NCBI GenBank assembly: GCA_037138595.1
Contig: JBAXIB010000010.1
Coordinates: forward strand, 36,855 to 100,854
Source of the DNA: UBA4742 sp037138595
GTDB lineage: Bacteria; Actinomycetota; Acidimicrobiia; Acidimicrobiales; Acidimicrobilacustridaceae
Direction: 5' to 3'
Length of the DNA stretch: 64,000 nt
The position numbers and the translations under genes are program-made. Below are positions 34,194-42,167 of the stretch, in pieces. How positions within the stretch are numbered: the stretch's first letter is position 1; the number at the start of each line of letters is the position of its first letter. The notes beneath the pieces are model-generated. The model saw only the letters and a program-made list of their open reading frames with translations, did no database searches and had not been told where the DNA came from.

Positions 34194-34306
34194 CCAATAT
34201 TTTTCGGGAATCTACCCAGGAGTAGTTGCATTACGCTTGCTACTCAACGCCGATCGATTGCATGGTTTGTGTCGCAGTCACAGCACGACAGGTAGGGGCG
34301 GTTTCG

Positions 34307-35092
34307 GTGGGCTATTCCAAGGGTTTCTTCGAAGATATGGCAGTGGGTTCGCTTCGCTCGGCCCAAACAGTGGTGCCCATGCTGATGGAGCTGTTTGCAC
34401 CACGCTCGGTCCTCGACGTCGGTTGCGGTGTCGGTAGCTGGCTGAGTGTGTTCGTCAATGCCGGCATAGGCGATGTGTTGGGTTTGGACGGTAACTACGT
34501 CGATCGCTCGATGCTCAAGATCGATGTCGATTTATTTCAACCGACTGACCTCGCCAAACCGGTTTCACTCAACCGCACGTTTGACCTCGTGCTGACGGTA
34601 GAGGTAGCAGAACATCTGGCTGATGCTGATTCAGCGACCTTCGTGGAGTCACTCACTACCCATGGTTCGGTCATCGTGTTCTCGGCCGCGATCCCGTTTC
34701 AGGGTGGCACGACCCATGTCAACGAACAGTGGCCGAGCTATTGGATCGATCTGTTTGCCAAGCAAGGGTTTGTCTGCCTCGATGTGCTGCGACCGAGGCT
34801 TTGGCTCAACGCGGAAGTCGATTACTGGTATGCCCAAAACTTGCTGGTGTTCGTAAGCGATGACGAATACCAACGCCGGAATCTCTCGGCACTTGTCGAG
34901 GCGTCAGAGCAGTTCAACGGTTTGCCGTTGGTCCACCCCGGACTTCACCTCGCTCGAGCCGAATCGCTGCTGAGCCCCACCATGGGATTTCGTGCAAATG
35001 TGCGAGAGATTCACTCAGTGCTCATGAACCTTGGCCGCTTGATCGGTCATCTGCCAGCAAGTCTTCAGCGAACCCTGCGCAAACGCGGTTGA
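34307..35092 (+). CDS. Class I SAM-dependent methyltransferase
   Basis: 261-residue methyltransferase. The SAM-binding motif is SVLDVGCGVGSWLSVF with GLDGNYVD as the acidic second strand and LVLTVEVAEHL as motif III. The context suggests it methylates a sugar, as capping methyltransferases do in surface polysaccharides. GTG 34307 follows AGGGG at 8 nt and gives VGYSKGFFEDM; the TTG at 34226 would add 27 non-conserved residues. Confidence 0.8.
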   Translation: MGYSKGFFEDMAVGSLRSAQTVVPMLMELFAPRSVLDVGCGVGSWLSVFVNAGIGDVLGLDGNYVDRSMLKIDVDLFQPTDLAKPVSLNRTFDLVLTVEVAEHLADADSATFVESLTTHGSVIVFSAAIPFQGGTTHVNEQWPSYWIDLFAKQGFVCLDVLRPRLWLNAEVDYWYAQNLLVFVSDDEYQRRNLSALVEASEQFNGLPLVHPGLHLARAESLLSPTMGFRANVREIHSVLMNLGRLIGHLPASLQRTLRKRG

Positions 35093-35102
35093 GTAACCAA
35101 CG

Positions 35103-35137
35103 CGATCATGCCGGGCGCCAATGGCCCGGCATGATCG
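35103..35137. terminator. 14-bp perfect hairpin, bidirectional terminator
   Basis: CGATCATGCCGGGC at 35103-35116 pairs perfectly with 35124-35137 around a 7-nt loop (GCCAATG). It lies between the convergent methyltransferase (+) and DUF4082 (-) genes. No T-run follows, so it may act as a GC-rich terminator or a transcript-end barrier. Confidence 0.75.
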
Positions 35138-35158
35138 AACTCAGATCATCTGTGAGCG

Positions 35159-36787
35159 TTACACCGAAGGCGCACCGATGATCGCCATCGTTTCGGAGTT
35201 GTAGTTGTTTGTCCAGACGTTGTCGGACTTGGAGGCATCGAAGTGATTTGCAAAGGCCGTGCCGCCCCAACCGTTGTTCGGTGAAAGCGCATTGTTTGTT
35301 ACTACAACCTGGTTCACGATTGAACCGCCGGCGGGACCAATGTCAGCCGATGTGACTCCTTCGGCATAGTTGCGGTCGATGGTTACCCCCGCCCCGGCGT
35401 AGGTGCCAAGGATGCTGATCGCTGAAGTCATGTAACCCCCGCCACCGCTTGCTTTGACAAAGCTGTGGGCGAGTTTGACCTGGCCGCCGCCGAAGAAGAA
35501 GAACACGTTGGTGTGCGCCGCTCCCGCGTTCGGAGTGATGTCGTGCAGGTAGCTGTCAGTGACGGTCACGTGCACGATCGGGATCATGTCCTTGGAAAAC
35601 CCGAAGACGTTGCATCGGAGGCATGACCAACCAGAACCGGAGACGCCGGCTCGATCCACCGGTTCGTTCATGCCATCAATCGTCGTGTCGATGATCTGCA
35701 GGTTGGTGGTGATGGCCTCGTTCTGCCCTGTATCGATTGCTCCGCCGGCATCTGCGCCATCTCCACCGCGGCAACGGTTGAGGGTATGCACCAAGACCCG
35801 TTGGATGGTGACGTTCTTCGCTTTGACCGAGATGCAACCATCGAGCCAGGTATCTGAAATCACCGTGCCGTCCGTGGTAATGGTGAGGTCACCGGTCACA
35901 TGTCGTAGCGATGAATTGCCGGCCAAGATTTGAGCTTCTGTCACGCCCGGAACACCGGTGTGGGATGCCCAGCAAGCCTCAGCTGCACCATTCAATGCGC
36001 AAGGTACCTCGCCACTCAATGCCGAAGGACCGGCTGTCGGTGTTGTTGTGGTCGTGACTGGCATAGCCGTGGTAGTGGTGGTGGGGGCCGCAGTAGTGGA
36101 AGTGGTTGGCGCAGTTGACGTGCTGGTAGTTGATGTCGTCGCGCTCGGTGCGGCGGTCGTCGAAGATGCGTTGAATACAACATCTACCCAGTAGTTGCTG
36201 GAATGCCACGTGGATTTTGGAAACCCCGAAGCGCCATAGCGGTAGATCCCGTTGGCGCTTGTCGTCGCATTCGCGGTTGCCTTCACGTCTCCCGCTCCAG
36301 CACCCTTGCCGTCAAAGTAACCGGCATCGGCGGCATAGTGGCCAACGTTCGTATGGTAGGAGACGACGTACTTAAGGCCTGCTTTGACGGTGATCGCCTT
36401 GGAGAGGTTGGCGGTTTGCCAACCTGATTCGGTTTCATTGACGAAAGTGACCGAAGCAAGTTTTGCTCCAGCGTTGGTCCACAACGCGCCAGTGTGTGGT
36501 CCCGTGTTTGCCGAGCTTTTCCAATAGCGGATTGCGCTGATTGTGCCGCTGGTGACGACGGTGAATCGGGTCCCCACCTCAACGGATTGGTTGTCAGTAT
36601 CGCTTCCGTTGGTCGGTTTGTCCGAACCAAAGATCGTCTGGGGAGCGGCGACTGCGCCGGCTGGTGCTGATGTACTCGACAAACCCACGAACACCAAGGG
36701 CGACAAGACGGCAACGACCAATAACGCCCTCAGGCGTAGCTTGGTCGACTGGGTGAATCGAGATACGTCTTTACCGAAGATGGTCAT
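35159..36787 (-). CDS. Secreted DUF4082 protein with beta-helix domain
   Basis: 542 residues. A signal peptide covers about 1-46 (LRALLVVAVLSPLVFVGLSS). A DUF4082 domain follows (~50-210; TIFGSDKPTNGSD to STWHSSNYWVDVVF). A Thr/Ala/Pro linker spans about 212-255. The C-terminal ~285 residues look like a right-handed parallel beta-helix (DTTIDGMNEP, NVFGFSKDMIPIVH, SYLHDITPNAGAAH). The beta-helix may bind or cut polysaccharide; no catalytic set is assignable. SD AAAGGAA precedes ATG 36787. It ends against the hairpin at 35103. Its leader may fold (see 36829-36904). Confidence 0.82.
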   Translation of the reverse strand: MTIFGKDVSRFTQSTKLRLRALLVVAVLSPLVFVGLSSTSAPAGAVAAPQTIFGSDKPTNGSDTDNQSVEVGTRFTVVTSGTISAIRYWKSSANTGPHTGALWTNAGAKLASVTFVNETESGWQTANLSKAITVKAGLKYVVSYHTNVGHYAADAGYFDGKGAGAGDVKATANATTSANGIYRYGASGFPKSTWHSSNYWVDVVFNASSTTAAPSATTSTTSTSTAPTTSTTAAPTTTTTAMPVTTTTTPTAGPSALSGEVPCALNGAAEACWASHTGVPGVTEAQILAGNSSLRHVTGDLTITTDGTVISDTWLDGCISVKAKNVTIQRVLVHTLNRCRGGDGADAGGAIDTGQNEAITTNLQIIDTTIDGMNEPVDRAGVSGSGWSCLRCNVFGFSKDMIPIVHVTVTDSYLHDITPNAGAAHTNVFFFFGGGQVKLAHSFVKASGGGGYMTSAISILGTYAGAGVTIDRNYAEGVTSADIGPAGGSIVNQVVVTNNALSPNNGWGGTAFANHFDASKSDNVWTNNYNSETMAIIGAPSV

Positions 36788-36828
36788 TGAGATTCCTTTG
36801 GATTTGACCGTTGGGGGCTCGATCCGCG

Positions 36829-36904
36829 GGTGATTTCCGCCGCTGATTTCGCCGTTGAGTGGGGGAGTTCCATCCCCTCCAATCGGCAGTATCGGGCCGT
36901 CACC
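36829..36904 (-). other. Candidate structured 5' leader of DUF4082 gene
   Basis: On the minus strand, GGTGA (36904-36900) pairs with TCACC (36833-36829). Inside, CTGCCG is matched by CGGC and CAG. A G-rich hairpin (GGGG and CCCC, 8-nt loop) sits at the centre. No known riboswitch consensus was recognised. The region ends about 40 nt before the start codon. Confidence 0.3.
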
Positions 36905-36986
36905 TTTAGCGAATCTCTAAGCAATCTGTGCCCAAAGCGCGCGTTGTAGCAGGCGCATCAATCAGCGGTCGTCGCTTGCTTTCCGA

Positions 36987-38024
36987 TCAGATGATGCTGA
37001 GGAAGCGCAGATCGGCCGCGGTGCGATTACCCGGCGCGATGCGAAGCACTTGTGCGACTTTCAATCCGCCGGTTTGTAACTTCACGATCGGTTCTGGTCC
37101 GACCCGAGAGGGCAGTACCCCCATGTGTCCAGTCCCTGGGTCGAAGCGAGGCCAGTAGCTGATGCTTTTTTGCTCAAGCGCGACGCGGTCGATGTCACCC
37201 CAAAATTGGACGATCGTCATCGCGGGGTCGGTATCGACGACGATCGCAGCTTCTGCGGCAGCAATAAGTGGTCGACCTGTTGGCGTCATTGCAACAATGA
37301 CCGCGTCGAGCGGCGCGTTGACGACAAGGTGTTCAAGGGTTGAGCCAGAAAAAACCGTGGCTCCCGCCGATGCGAGCCCGGCGGTCATTGACTCAATGAA
37401 CGGGTTATCGCACAGCAATCCAATTCGGCTTCCCAAAGCTGGAACGCCCGCGTCGGCTAGCTGAACAATTGCCATCAGCCCGAGATAACTGAATACATCG
37501 ATCAGTGGGTGTCGTTCATTCGTGCCGGCTATCAGCACACCACGTTCGTTCAGTGCATCGAGATCGAGATCGACACGCCCGGCTTGTATCTCCCAAGCTT
37601 CGAACATCAGTGGTAAGGCCGTGCCCGGCAGCATGGCCGCCGCGGCCGTCGCGTCGATCGGCCGCACGTGTGCACTGTTGGTGACGATGTCAGCTTCGGC
37701 GAATAGGTCGAGGTCTCGAGTCGAGGTGATAGTGATGCGGTCGCGAACGCCAACCGCCTCGGCAAGCGCATTGGTCTGTTCAGTCACTTGCGCCACGGTC
37801 CCAAAACGGGAGTCTTGGGTGAGAGCTGTAACTCGGAGTGCTCCTGCCAATGCGGCGATAACTGGAGTGACAGCGTAGGCCCCGGTCGCAGCTTCGGTGA
37901 GAACCACCGCGCCGGAAAGATCGAGTTCGACATTGTGGATAGCCTCACGAATGAGCCGCGCCAGACGCGCCACTGAAAGTTGTGGCAAACCGTCGTGATC
38001 GGCCGGCAGTCCATCGGAGGTCAT
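36987..38024 (-). CDS. Rossmann-like protein of unknown function in glycan operon
   Basis: 345 residues, not assigned to a known family. Two Rossmann-like halves are suggested: residues ~35-175 (LSGAVVLTEAATGAYAVTPV, then EADIVTNSAHVRPID) and ~185-330 (GSRIGLLCDNPFIESMT, then DAVIVAMTPTGRPLIAAAEA). GVLIAGTNERHPLIDVFSYL between them recalls hydroxyacid or alanine dehydrogenase folds, but no clear GxGxxG motif is seen. It starts 6 bp after the GT4 gene at 38030 and is last in an operon begun by the initiating phosphotransferase. A role with the glycan is inferred from position only. Confidence 0.6.
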   Translation of the reverse strand: MTSDGLPADHDGLPQLSVARLARLIREAIHNVELDLSGAVVLTEAATGAYAVTPVIAALAGALRVTALTQDSRFGTVAQVTEQTNALAEAVGVRDRITITSTRDLDLFAEADIVTNSAHVRPIDATAAAAMLPGTALPLMFEAWEIQAGRVDLDLDALNERGVLIAGTNERHPLIDVFSYLGLMAIVQLADAGVPALGSRIGLLCDNPFIESMTAGLASAGATVFSGSTLEHLVVNAPLDAVIVAMTPTGRPLIAAAEAAIVVDTDPAMTIVQFWGDIDRVALEQKSISYWPRFDPGTGHMGVLPSRVGPEPIVKLQTGGLKVAQVLRIAPGNRTAADLRFLSII

Positions 38025-38029
38025 CGAAT

Positions 38030-39250
38030 TTACTTCTGGCCTGAAAGCAAACGATCGAAGACGCTGAGATATGCCGGCGCCTGCCGCGGCCAGCCGAGCT
38101 CAGTTTCGATGCGGCATCGACCTTCGACGCCCATTGTTTTGCGGCGCGCTGGATCGCCAAGGAGCACTTCGAGGGCATCGGCGAACGCGCTCGGGGACCC
38201 ATCGGCGACGTAGTCCGCCGCACCTTCGGCAGACACTCGGGTTTCGGCAAGGTCGAAGGCGAGTACTGGAACGCCGAATGCCATGTACTCAAGCGTCTTA
38301 TTCATTGTTGATGCTTGATTGAATGGTGTTGGTGGGTCAGGGGAAAGTCCAACCGTTGCTGTCGAAAGGTACGACGAGATCATGGGTAAATCGGCCCGTC
38401 CGGTGAAAGTCACGTACTCGTCAAGGCCAAGCTTGGTCGTCAATGCTCGCAGATCGTCGAAGGTGTCGCCGAACCCGAGAAGCGCGAACTGCACGTCGCG
38501 GCGACCGCGCTCATTCACCAACTCGTCGGCAACTTTGATGACCAAATCGACGCCATCTTGATGCCCCATGATGCCGAGGTAGCAGCACAAAAATTCGCGT
38601 CCGTTTCGCAGCGTTTCGTCGGACTCACCCGCCACCATGACGGCTGGATCCGGGCCGCTTCGCACCACTGTGGTGTCTTGTCGCGAACGTCGTCCGCGGT
38701 GGATCGCAACGCCTTGGTAGGTCGAATTCGTTGAGATCACGTGATCGGCGCTGGCAAAAGTGGCGCGTTCAAGTGCTAGCAAAAACTCGATTCCGATTCC
38801 ACGGTCGCGTCCAAAGCGTGACCGATAAATCTCAGGACACAGATCATGATGATCGAATACGAACCGAACCTGTCGGGACCGAAACATGCGCGCAAGCAGA
38901 AAGTAGGTGTCGGGCGGATTACATGCCTGAATCACATCGAATGGTTGCTCTCGAAAAAGTCGTCGCGCCAAGCGCGCCGCGTGCACCCACGAATAGGCGC
39001 ACTCCCAGGCAAACCCGATGAGACCGTTGACCGGCTTGGGCGGGTTGTACTTCAGCAACGTGACGCCATCGAGCGACTGTCGAGGCGGGTCATTAGGTCC
39101 TTTCGGACAAATCACCGAAACCTGGTAGCCGGCGCTAACGAGGGTTTGGCACTCAAGCCAAACTCGGCGATCAAGTGGCACCGGCAGATTTTGCACAACG
39201 ATCAGTACATGGCCGGTACGGGTGTGGTCGGCCGCGGAGGAACCACTCAC
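38030..39250 (-). CDS. Family 4 glycosyltransferase (second gene after WbaP-like)
   Basis: 406-residue GT-B enzyme: VLIVVQNLPVPLDRRVWLEC at the start, DHHDLCPEIYRSRFG near residue 135, and the C-terminal donor site MNKTLEYMAFGVPVLAFDL. This subtype usually adds the second sugar after lipid-linked initiation. GTG 39250 overlaps the upstream phosphotransferase stop (GTGA), supporting a coupled start of repeat-unit synthesis. Donor sugar unknown. Confidence 0.87.
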   Translation of the reverse strand: MSGSSAADHTRTGHVLIVVQNLPVPLDRRVWLECQTLVSAGYQVSVICPKGPNDPPRQSLDGVTLLKYNPPKPVNGLIGFAWECAYSWVHAARLARRLFREQPFDVIQACNPPDTYFLLARMFRSRQVRFVFDHHDLCPEIYRSRFGRDRGIGIEFLLALERATFASADHVISTNSTYQGVAIHRGRRSRQDTTVVRSGPDPAVMVAGESDETLRNGREFLCCYLGIMGHQDGVDLVIKVADELVNERGRRDVQFALLGFGDTFDDLRALTTKLGLDEYVTFTGRADLPMISSYLSTATVGLSPDPPTPFNQASTMNKTLEYMAFGVPVLAFDLAETRVSAEGAADYVADGSPSAFADALEVLLGDPARRKTMGVEGRCRIETELGWPRQAPAYLSVFDRLLSGQK

Positions 39251-40989
39251 CCGGTCATCGTGGTCAATTCGGTGACCGTGGTCAACTCCGATGGCGTTTG
39301 CAGATCAGCGTCGGGCGCAATTTGCTCGTTGTCTGTCGGGTTGGAGTTCATCGAGTCTTGCGCAGGATCGGTTGGGTCAACGATAAATGGTTCGACAGTT
39401 GACCGTTGCTGTTGTCCAGTGGCGGATGGGTGACGCCGACGAGTCTTGACCCGTTTCAATGAACCCAGGGTGTCTTCGATGAGGACCAAAATCGTCGCAA
39501 TCAGGATTGCGGTATCGAGACCGGGACTCCAGTTCTCGACGTAGAACAAATCGAGTTGGCGGTACGCGTAAAACGATTCGTTGTGTCGTGCTTCCACTTG
39601 CCACAGCCCGGTAATTCCTGGCCGGATCCCTTGTCGAGTGAGATGTTCACTGTCGAACTGTGCGACCTCGTCTGGTAGCGCCGGTCGCGGCCCGACCAAG
39701 CTCAATGAGCCTTCGATCACATTGATCAACTGAGGGAGTTCATCGATGCTGCTGGCTCGAAGCCAGCGCCCGACTCGCGTCACGCGCGGGTCATTGGGAA
39801 TTTTGAATAGTGGTCCGGTGCGAGAGTTTTTCGATTCAAGTTCTTCGAGTCGGGATTCGGCGTCGACATGCATGGTTCGAAGTTTGCGAATCATGATCTG
39901 ATTTCCATGGCGGCCAATGCGTACCTGGCGGAAAAAGATCGGGCCACCGTCCTGAATTTTGATACATGCCGCGGCAGCCAAAGTGATTGGTGCAGTGACG
40001 ATGAGAACAATAACGGCGCCGAAAACGTCGAGGGTTCGTTTTACCGCCATTGCTGCGGGCTGTGCTCGATTTGGTTCGAGATAGAAGAAAGGTTCGTGGG
40101 CCATCGGCAGTTGTCGGACTCGCCGGTGACCGATGCGGCTCAGGCCACTTGACATGTGAACGTGCACACCAGCGTTGTGCAGTGTTCGAACCATGAGGTT
40201 CAGGTCGTCTGAACTCATGCCATTCGCCGCGATAATCGCCCCGGTCGCCCCCGACTCGAGAATCGCCTCGGCACCGTTGCGGTGATTGCCGATCCATTTG
40301 ATGTGACTGAGGCAGGGATTGGTTGACTTGGTTTCGCTGACATAGCCGAAGGCGCGATAGCCGAGTTGTGGATGTGCGCTGAGGAGATCGGCGAGGTGTT
40401 CAACTTCGGCGATGCCGCCAACGAGCGCGACGGGGCGGTTGAACAAGCCGCGTCGGCGTTGCAATGTCACCCACGCGTCGAAACACGGTCGCATCACGAG
40501 CAGCAGGGCAATCAACATGATTGTGCCCATTGCTGGAACCATGATGGTGGGGTGCGGATGACCCAAGCGTTCGACGGCCCAGACCGTGCTGCCCAAGATG
40601 AGCGCGACGAGAACCTGTCGTTCAATGGTGGTCGACCGAGTAGCACTCACCCGTGATCGGTAGAGCCCGAAAATACTGGTGAGCAAAAGCCCTAAGGCGG
40701 TCAAGGCGATGACTTCAATAATGAGTCGGGGGGCAGTTGATTCGATCAACTTTGACCTCATGCCAAATGTAAATGCGAGTGACCAGGACGCGGTGATGCA
40801 GATGGCATCAAGTCCGATCAATCGACGCCGGAGGTCGACTGGTTTCGAGGTCGGTTCAGGAAGTTGCACGGGGCTCGACTCGACACCGGTTGGTTCGAGT
40901 GCCTGGACAGCTTGACGATCGCCATCCGCGAGGGTTGGTTCAATTGCGCGCGTCCACCCGGAACGTCGTGTCAATCGATGTGCTTGCAT
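39247..40989 (-). CDS. Polyprenyl glycosylphosphotransferase (WbaP-like, initiating)
   Basis: 580-residue integral membrane enzyme. About four or five N-terminal helices (~45-180), a CoA/NAD-binding-like middle domain (~180-310), one more helix (~335-360), and the conserved bacterial sugar transferase domain: RIGRHGNQIMIRKLRTMHVD, SSIDELPQLINVIEGSLSLV, GPRPALPDEV, GIRPGITGLWQVEAR. It links the first sugar-1-phosphate to undecaprenyl phosphate on the inner membrane face. ATG 40989 is taken; the GTG at 41004 is also possible. First gene of a three-gene operon divergent from mraZ. Confidence 0.9.
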   Translation of the reverse strand: MQAHRLTRRSGWTRAIEPTLADGDRQAVQALEPTGVESSPVQLPEPTSKPVDLRRRLIGLDAICITASWSLAFTFGMRSKLIESTAPRLIIEVIALTALGLLLTSIFGLYRSRVSATRSTTIERQVLVALILGSTVWAVERLGHPHPTIMVPAMGTIMLIALLLVMRPCFDAWVTLQRRRGLFNRPVALVGGIAEVEHLADLLSAHPQLGYRAFGYVSETKSTNPCLSHIKWIGNHRNGAEAILESGATGAIIAANGMSSDDLNLMVRTLHNAGVHVHMSSGLSRIGHRRVRQLPMAHEPFFYLEPNRAQPAAMAVKRTLDVFGAVIVLIVTAPITLAAAACIKIQDGGPIFFRQVRIGRHGNQIMIRKLRTMHVDAESRLEELESKNSRTGPLFKIPNDPRVTRVGRWLRASSIDELPQLINVIEGSLSLVGPRPALPDEVAQFDSEHLTRQGIRPGITGLWQVEARHNESFYAYRQLDLFYVENWSPGLDTAILIATILVLIEDTLGSLKRVKTRRRHPSATGQQQRSTVEPFIVDPTDPAQDSMNSNPTDNEQIAPDADLQTPSELTTVTELTTMTG

Positions 40990-41338
40990 TCCCAGTGCCC
41001 CCACCCTCAGCTACTTCGCGATCACTGAGAGTATTGGTGGCGGGGCTGAAACAGGGCTGAATTCGTGCTGATACATTCCTGAACCTCCCCTTTCTCTCGC
41101 CGTACGGTAGCCGTTTCACCCCATCGGGCACCAGAGCGAAGCTGACATTGATCGTTCGGCCGGAGCGTTTATCCGAGCGAGAGCGCCCGCGGAGATCGAA
41201 ATTCCCTCGGCGCATTGGCACTGACGGCGCCTGGCCGTTGTGACCACGCGGCGTGACGCCGATGCAGGAGGAGTCACGGTGCGCGCGAATTGCGAGATCA
41301 CCTGCGAGCCACGAAGAGGAGGCCGATGTTGGAAAGGG

Positions 41339-41368
41339 TTGACGAAATGGGGAGAAGTGGCATAGAGT
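41339..41368 (+). promoter_or_regulatory. mraZ/dcw promoter
   Basis: TTGACG (41339-41344), an 18-bp spacer and TAGAGT (41363-41368) match a housekeeping-sigma promoter. The start of transcription should be near 41375. The spacer and -10 overlap the first MraZ boxes, so binding would block polymerase. Confidence 0.65.
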
Positions 41369-41387
41369 GGGGAGCAGTGGGGAAAGG
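41348..41387 (+). promoter_or_regulatory. Four 10-bp MraZ boxes (TGGGGA repeats)
   Basis: Direct repeats with exact 10-bp period: TGGGGAGAAG, TGGCATAGAG (weaker), TGGGGAGCAG and TGGGGAAAGG. MraZ of E. coli binds TGGG repeats with the same 10-bp spacing upstream of mraZ. The array overlaps the promoter, fitting autorepression of the dcw cluster. Confidence 0.8.
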
Positions 41388-41487
41388 GCCATCCTGATCC
41401 CACCACAGTGTCCCAGGGAACTGCAATCCAAGCAGTTCCGAGGAATCAGATTGACCGGGCGAGCAATTCACCGGTGGAGAGGTCATC

Positions 41488-41907
41488 GTGTTTGTCGGAA
41501 CCTTCGAGCATTCGCTCGACGACAAGGGTCGAGTCGTATTGCCCGCAATGTTCCGCAGTCATCTGACGAAACACGGCTTCGTTTCCCAATTCGACAATTG
41601 TCTAGGGGTTTGGACTGAAGAAGGCTTTGCTGATGTGGCCCAGCGCCTCACGGACAAAATTCGTGAAGGCCTCGCACCACAGGCGGCAATGCGAGCATTT
41701 TCGGCGAACGCCGCTGAGGTCAAACCAGATTCGCAGGGTCGCATACTGCTGCCCCAACGGTTGCGGGAATTCGCTGGCCTTGACCGAGAAGTCGTCGTCA
41801 TCGGAGCGATTGACCGAATTGAGATTTGGAACGCCCAACGCTGGGGTGATCTCAGCGCAGGAGCCGATGAAAGCCTTGTCCAAGCCGTCACTGCCTTGGG
41901 GATATGA
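41488..41907 (+). CDS. mraZ: MraZ transcriptional regulator
   Basis: 139-residue dcw regulator with two SpoVT/AbrB-like halves, each carrying the DxxGR motif: HSLDDKGRVVLP near residue 8 and KPDSQGRILLPQRLREFAG near 79. It forms a ring that binds the 10-bp-spaced TGGGGA boxes at 41348-41387 and so would control its own operon. GTG 41488 has the SD GGAGAGG 5 nt upstream. Family length is about 140-150. A short ORF overlaps its stop codon (ATGA), and the rsmH leader RNA follows. Confidence 0.96.
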   Translation: MFVGTFEHSLDDKGRVVLPAMFRSHLTKHGFVSQFDNCLGVWTEEGFADVAQRLTDKIREGLAPQAAMRAFSANAAEVKPDSQGRILLPQRLREFAGLDREVVVIGAIDRIEIWNAQRWGDLSAGADESLVQAVTALGI

Positions 41908-42119
41908 GGATTCTCGGGCGGCATGAGAGCTACCAGCAACTCCTTGATCAAACTTCGCAACCGCACCAACGGAAGGCACTTCAAACAACCGATCTACCAA
42001 ATCGCTCGGCCGCAAGACACCAAAAATCAATACCCACGAATTTCAGGACCCGGATCGCTCATTCGCAGCCTTTCGGCCGGCACGATGGAAGGCCCCTACT
42101 CCGCCCGCTTCCCATCTAG
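41904..42119 (+). CDS. Possible leader ORF between mraZ and rsmH
   Basis: 71-codon ORF whose ATG overlaps the mraZ stop (ATGA). It ends with TAG at 42117-42119, inside the three-way-junction RNA, between hairpins P2 and P3. The product (MRILGRHESYQQLLDQTSQP onward) is polar with no known family, so coding is uncertain. If translated, ribosomes would open the 5' side of P1 and all of P2. A second ORF (from ATG 41923) runs in frame into rsmH. Confidence 0.25.
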   Translation: MRILGRHESYQQLLDQTSQPHQRKALQTTDLPNRSAARHQKSIPTNFRTRIAHSQPFGRHDGRPLLRPLPI

Positions 42120-42167
42120 CTCGATCGGGGAGAAATCCCGACGAGCGCCCGCCGGCCGAAGGGCTGC
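42065..42167 (+). ncRNA. mraW-type leader RNA (three-way junction)
   Basis: Closing stem P1: 42065-42081 pairs with 42151-42167, 17 bp with one G-U pair. Hairpin P2: GATGGAAG (42084-42091) with 42108-42116, one bulged C. Hairpin P3: GCTCG/CGAGC and TCGGG/CCCGA (42119-42129 with 42137-42146), bulged A124, loop GAGAAAT. A conserved mraW RNA motif upstream of mraW (rsmH) has been described in Actinobacteria; position and complexity fit it, although I matched it from memory. It lies 172 nt before rsmH and probably controls expression of the downstream dcw genes. Confidence 0.75.

Larger units (their letters stand above)
40990..41487. other. Intergenic control region between glycan operon and dcw cluster
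   Basis: 498 bp between the divergent WbaP-like gene and mraZ. It contains the mraZ promoter and MraZ boxes near its right end, and two short ORFs with strong ribosome-binding sites (41279-41365 after GGAGGAG; 41325-41396 after GAGGAGG). No full-size gene is supported on either strand. The left 250 bp hold nothing I can assign beyond the WbaP-like promoter that must lie there. Confidence 0.6.

Noticed and set aside
36861..36880. Possible fluoride riboswitch core (GGGG-ATGGAACT-CCCC on minus strand)
   Set aside because: The downstream GCTGATG...CCTAC part of that motif is absent, and the gene is not a fluoride exporter or related protein.
39377..39604. Small minus-strand frame within the WbaP-like gene
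   Set aside because: Shadow frame inside the conserved sugar-transferase domain.
40940..41431. Open minus-strand frame of 163 codons upstream of the WbaP-like gene
   Set aside because: It covers the mraZ promoter and shows no conserved pattern, hydrophobic segment or ribosome-binding site.
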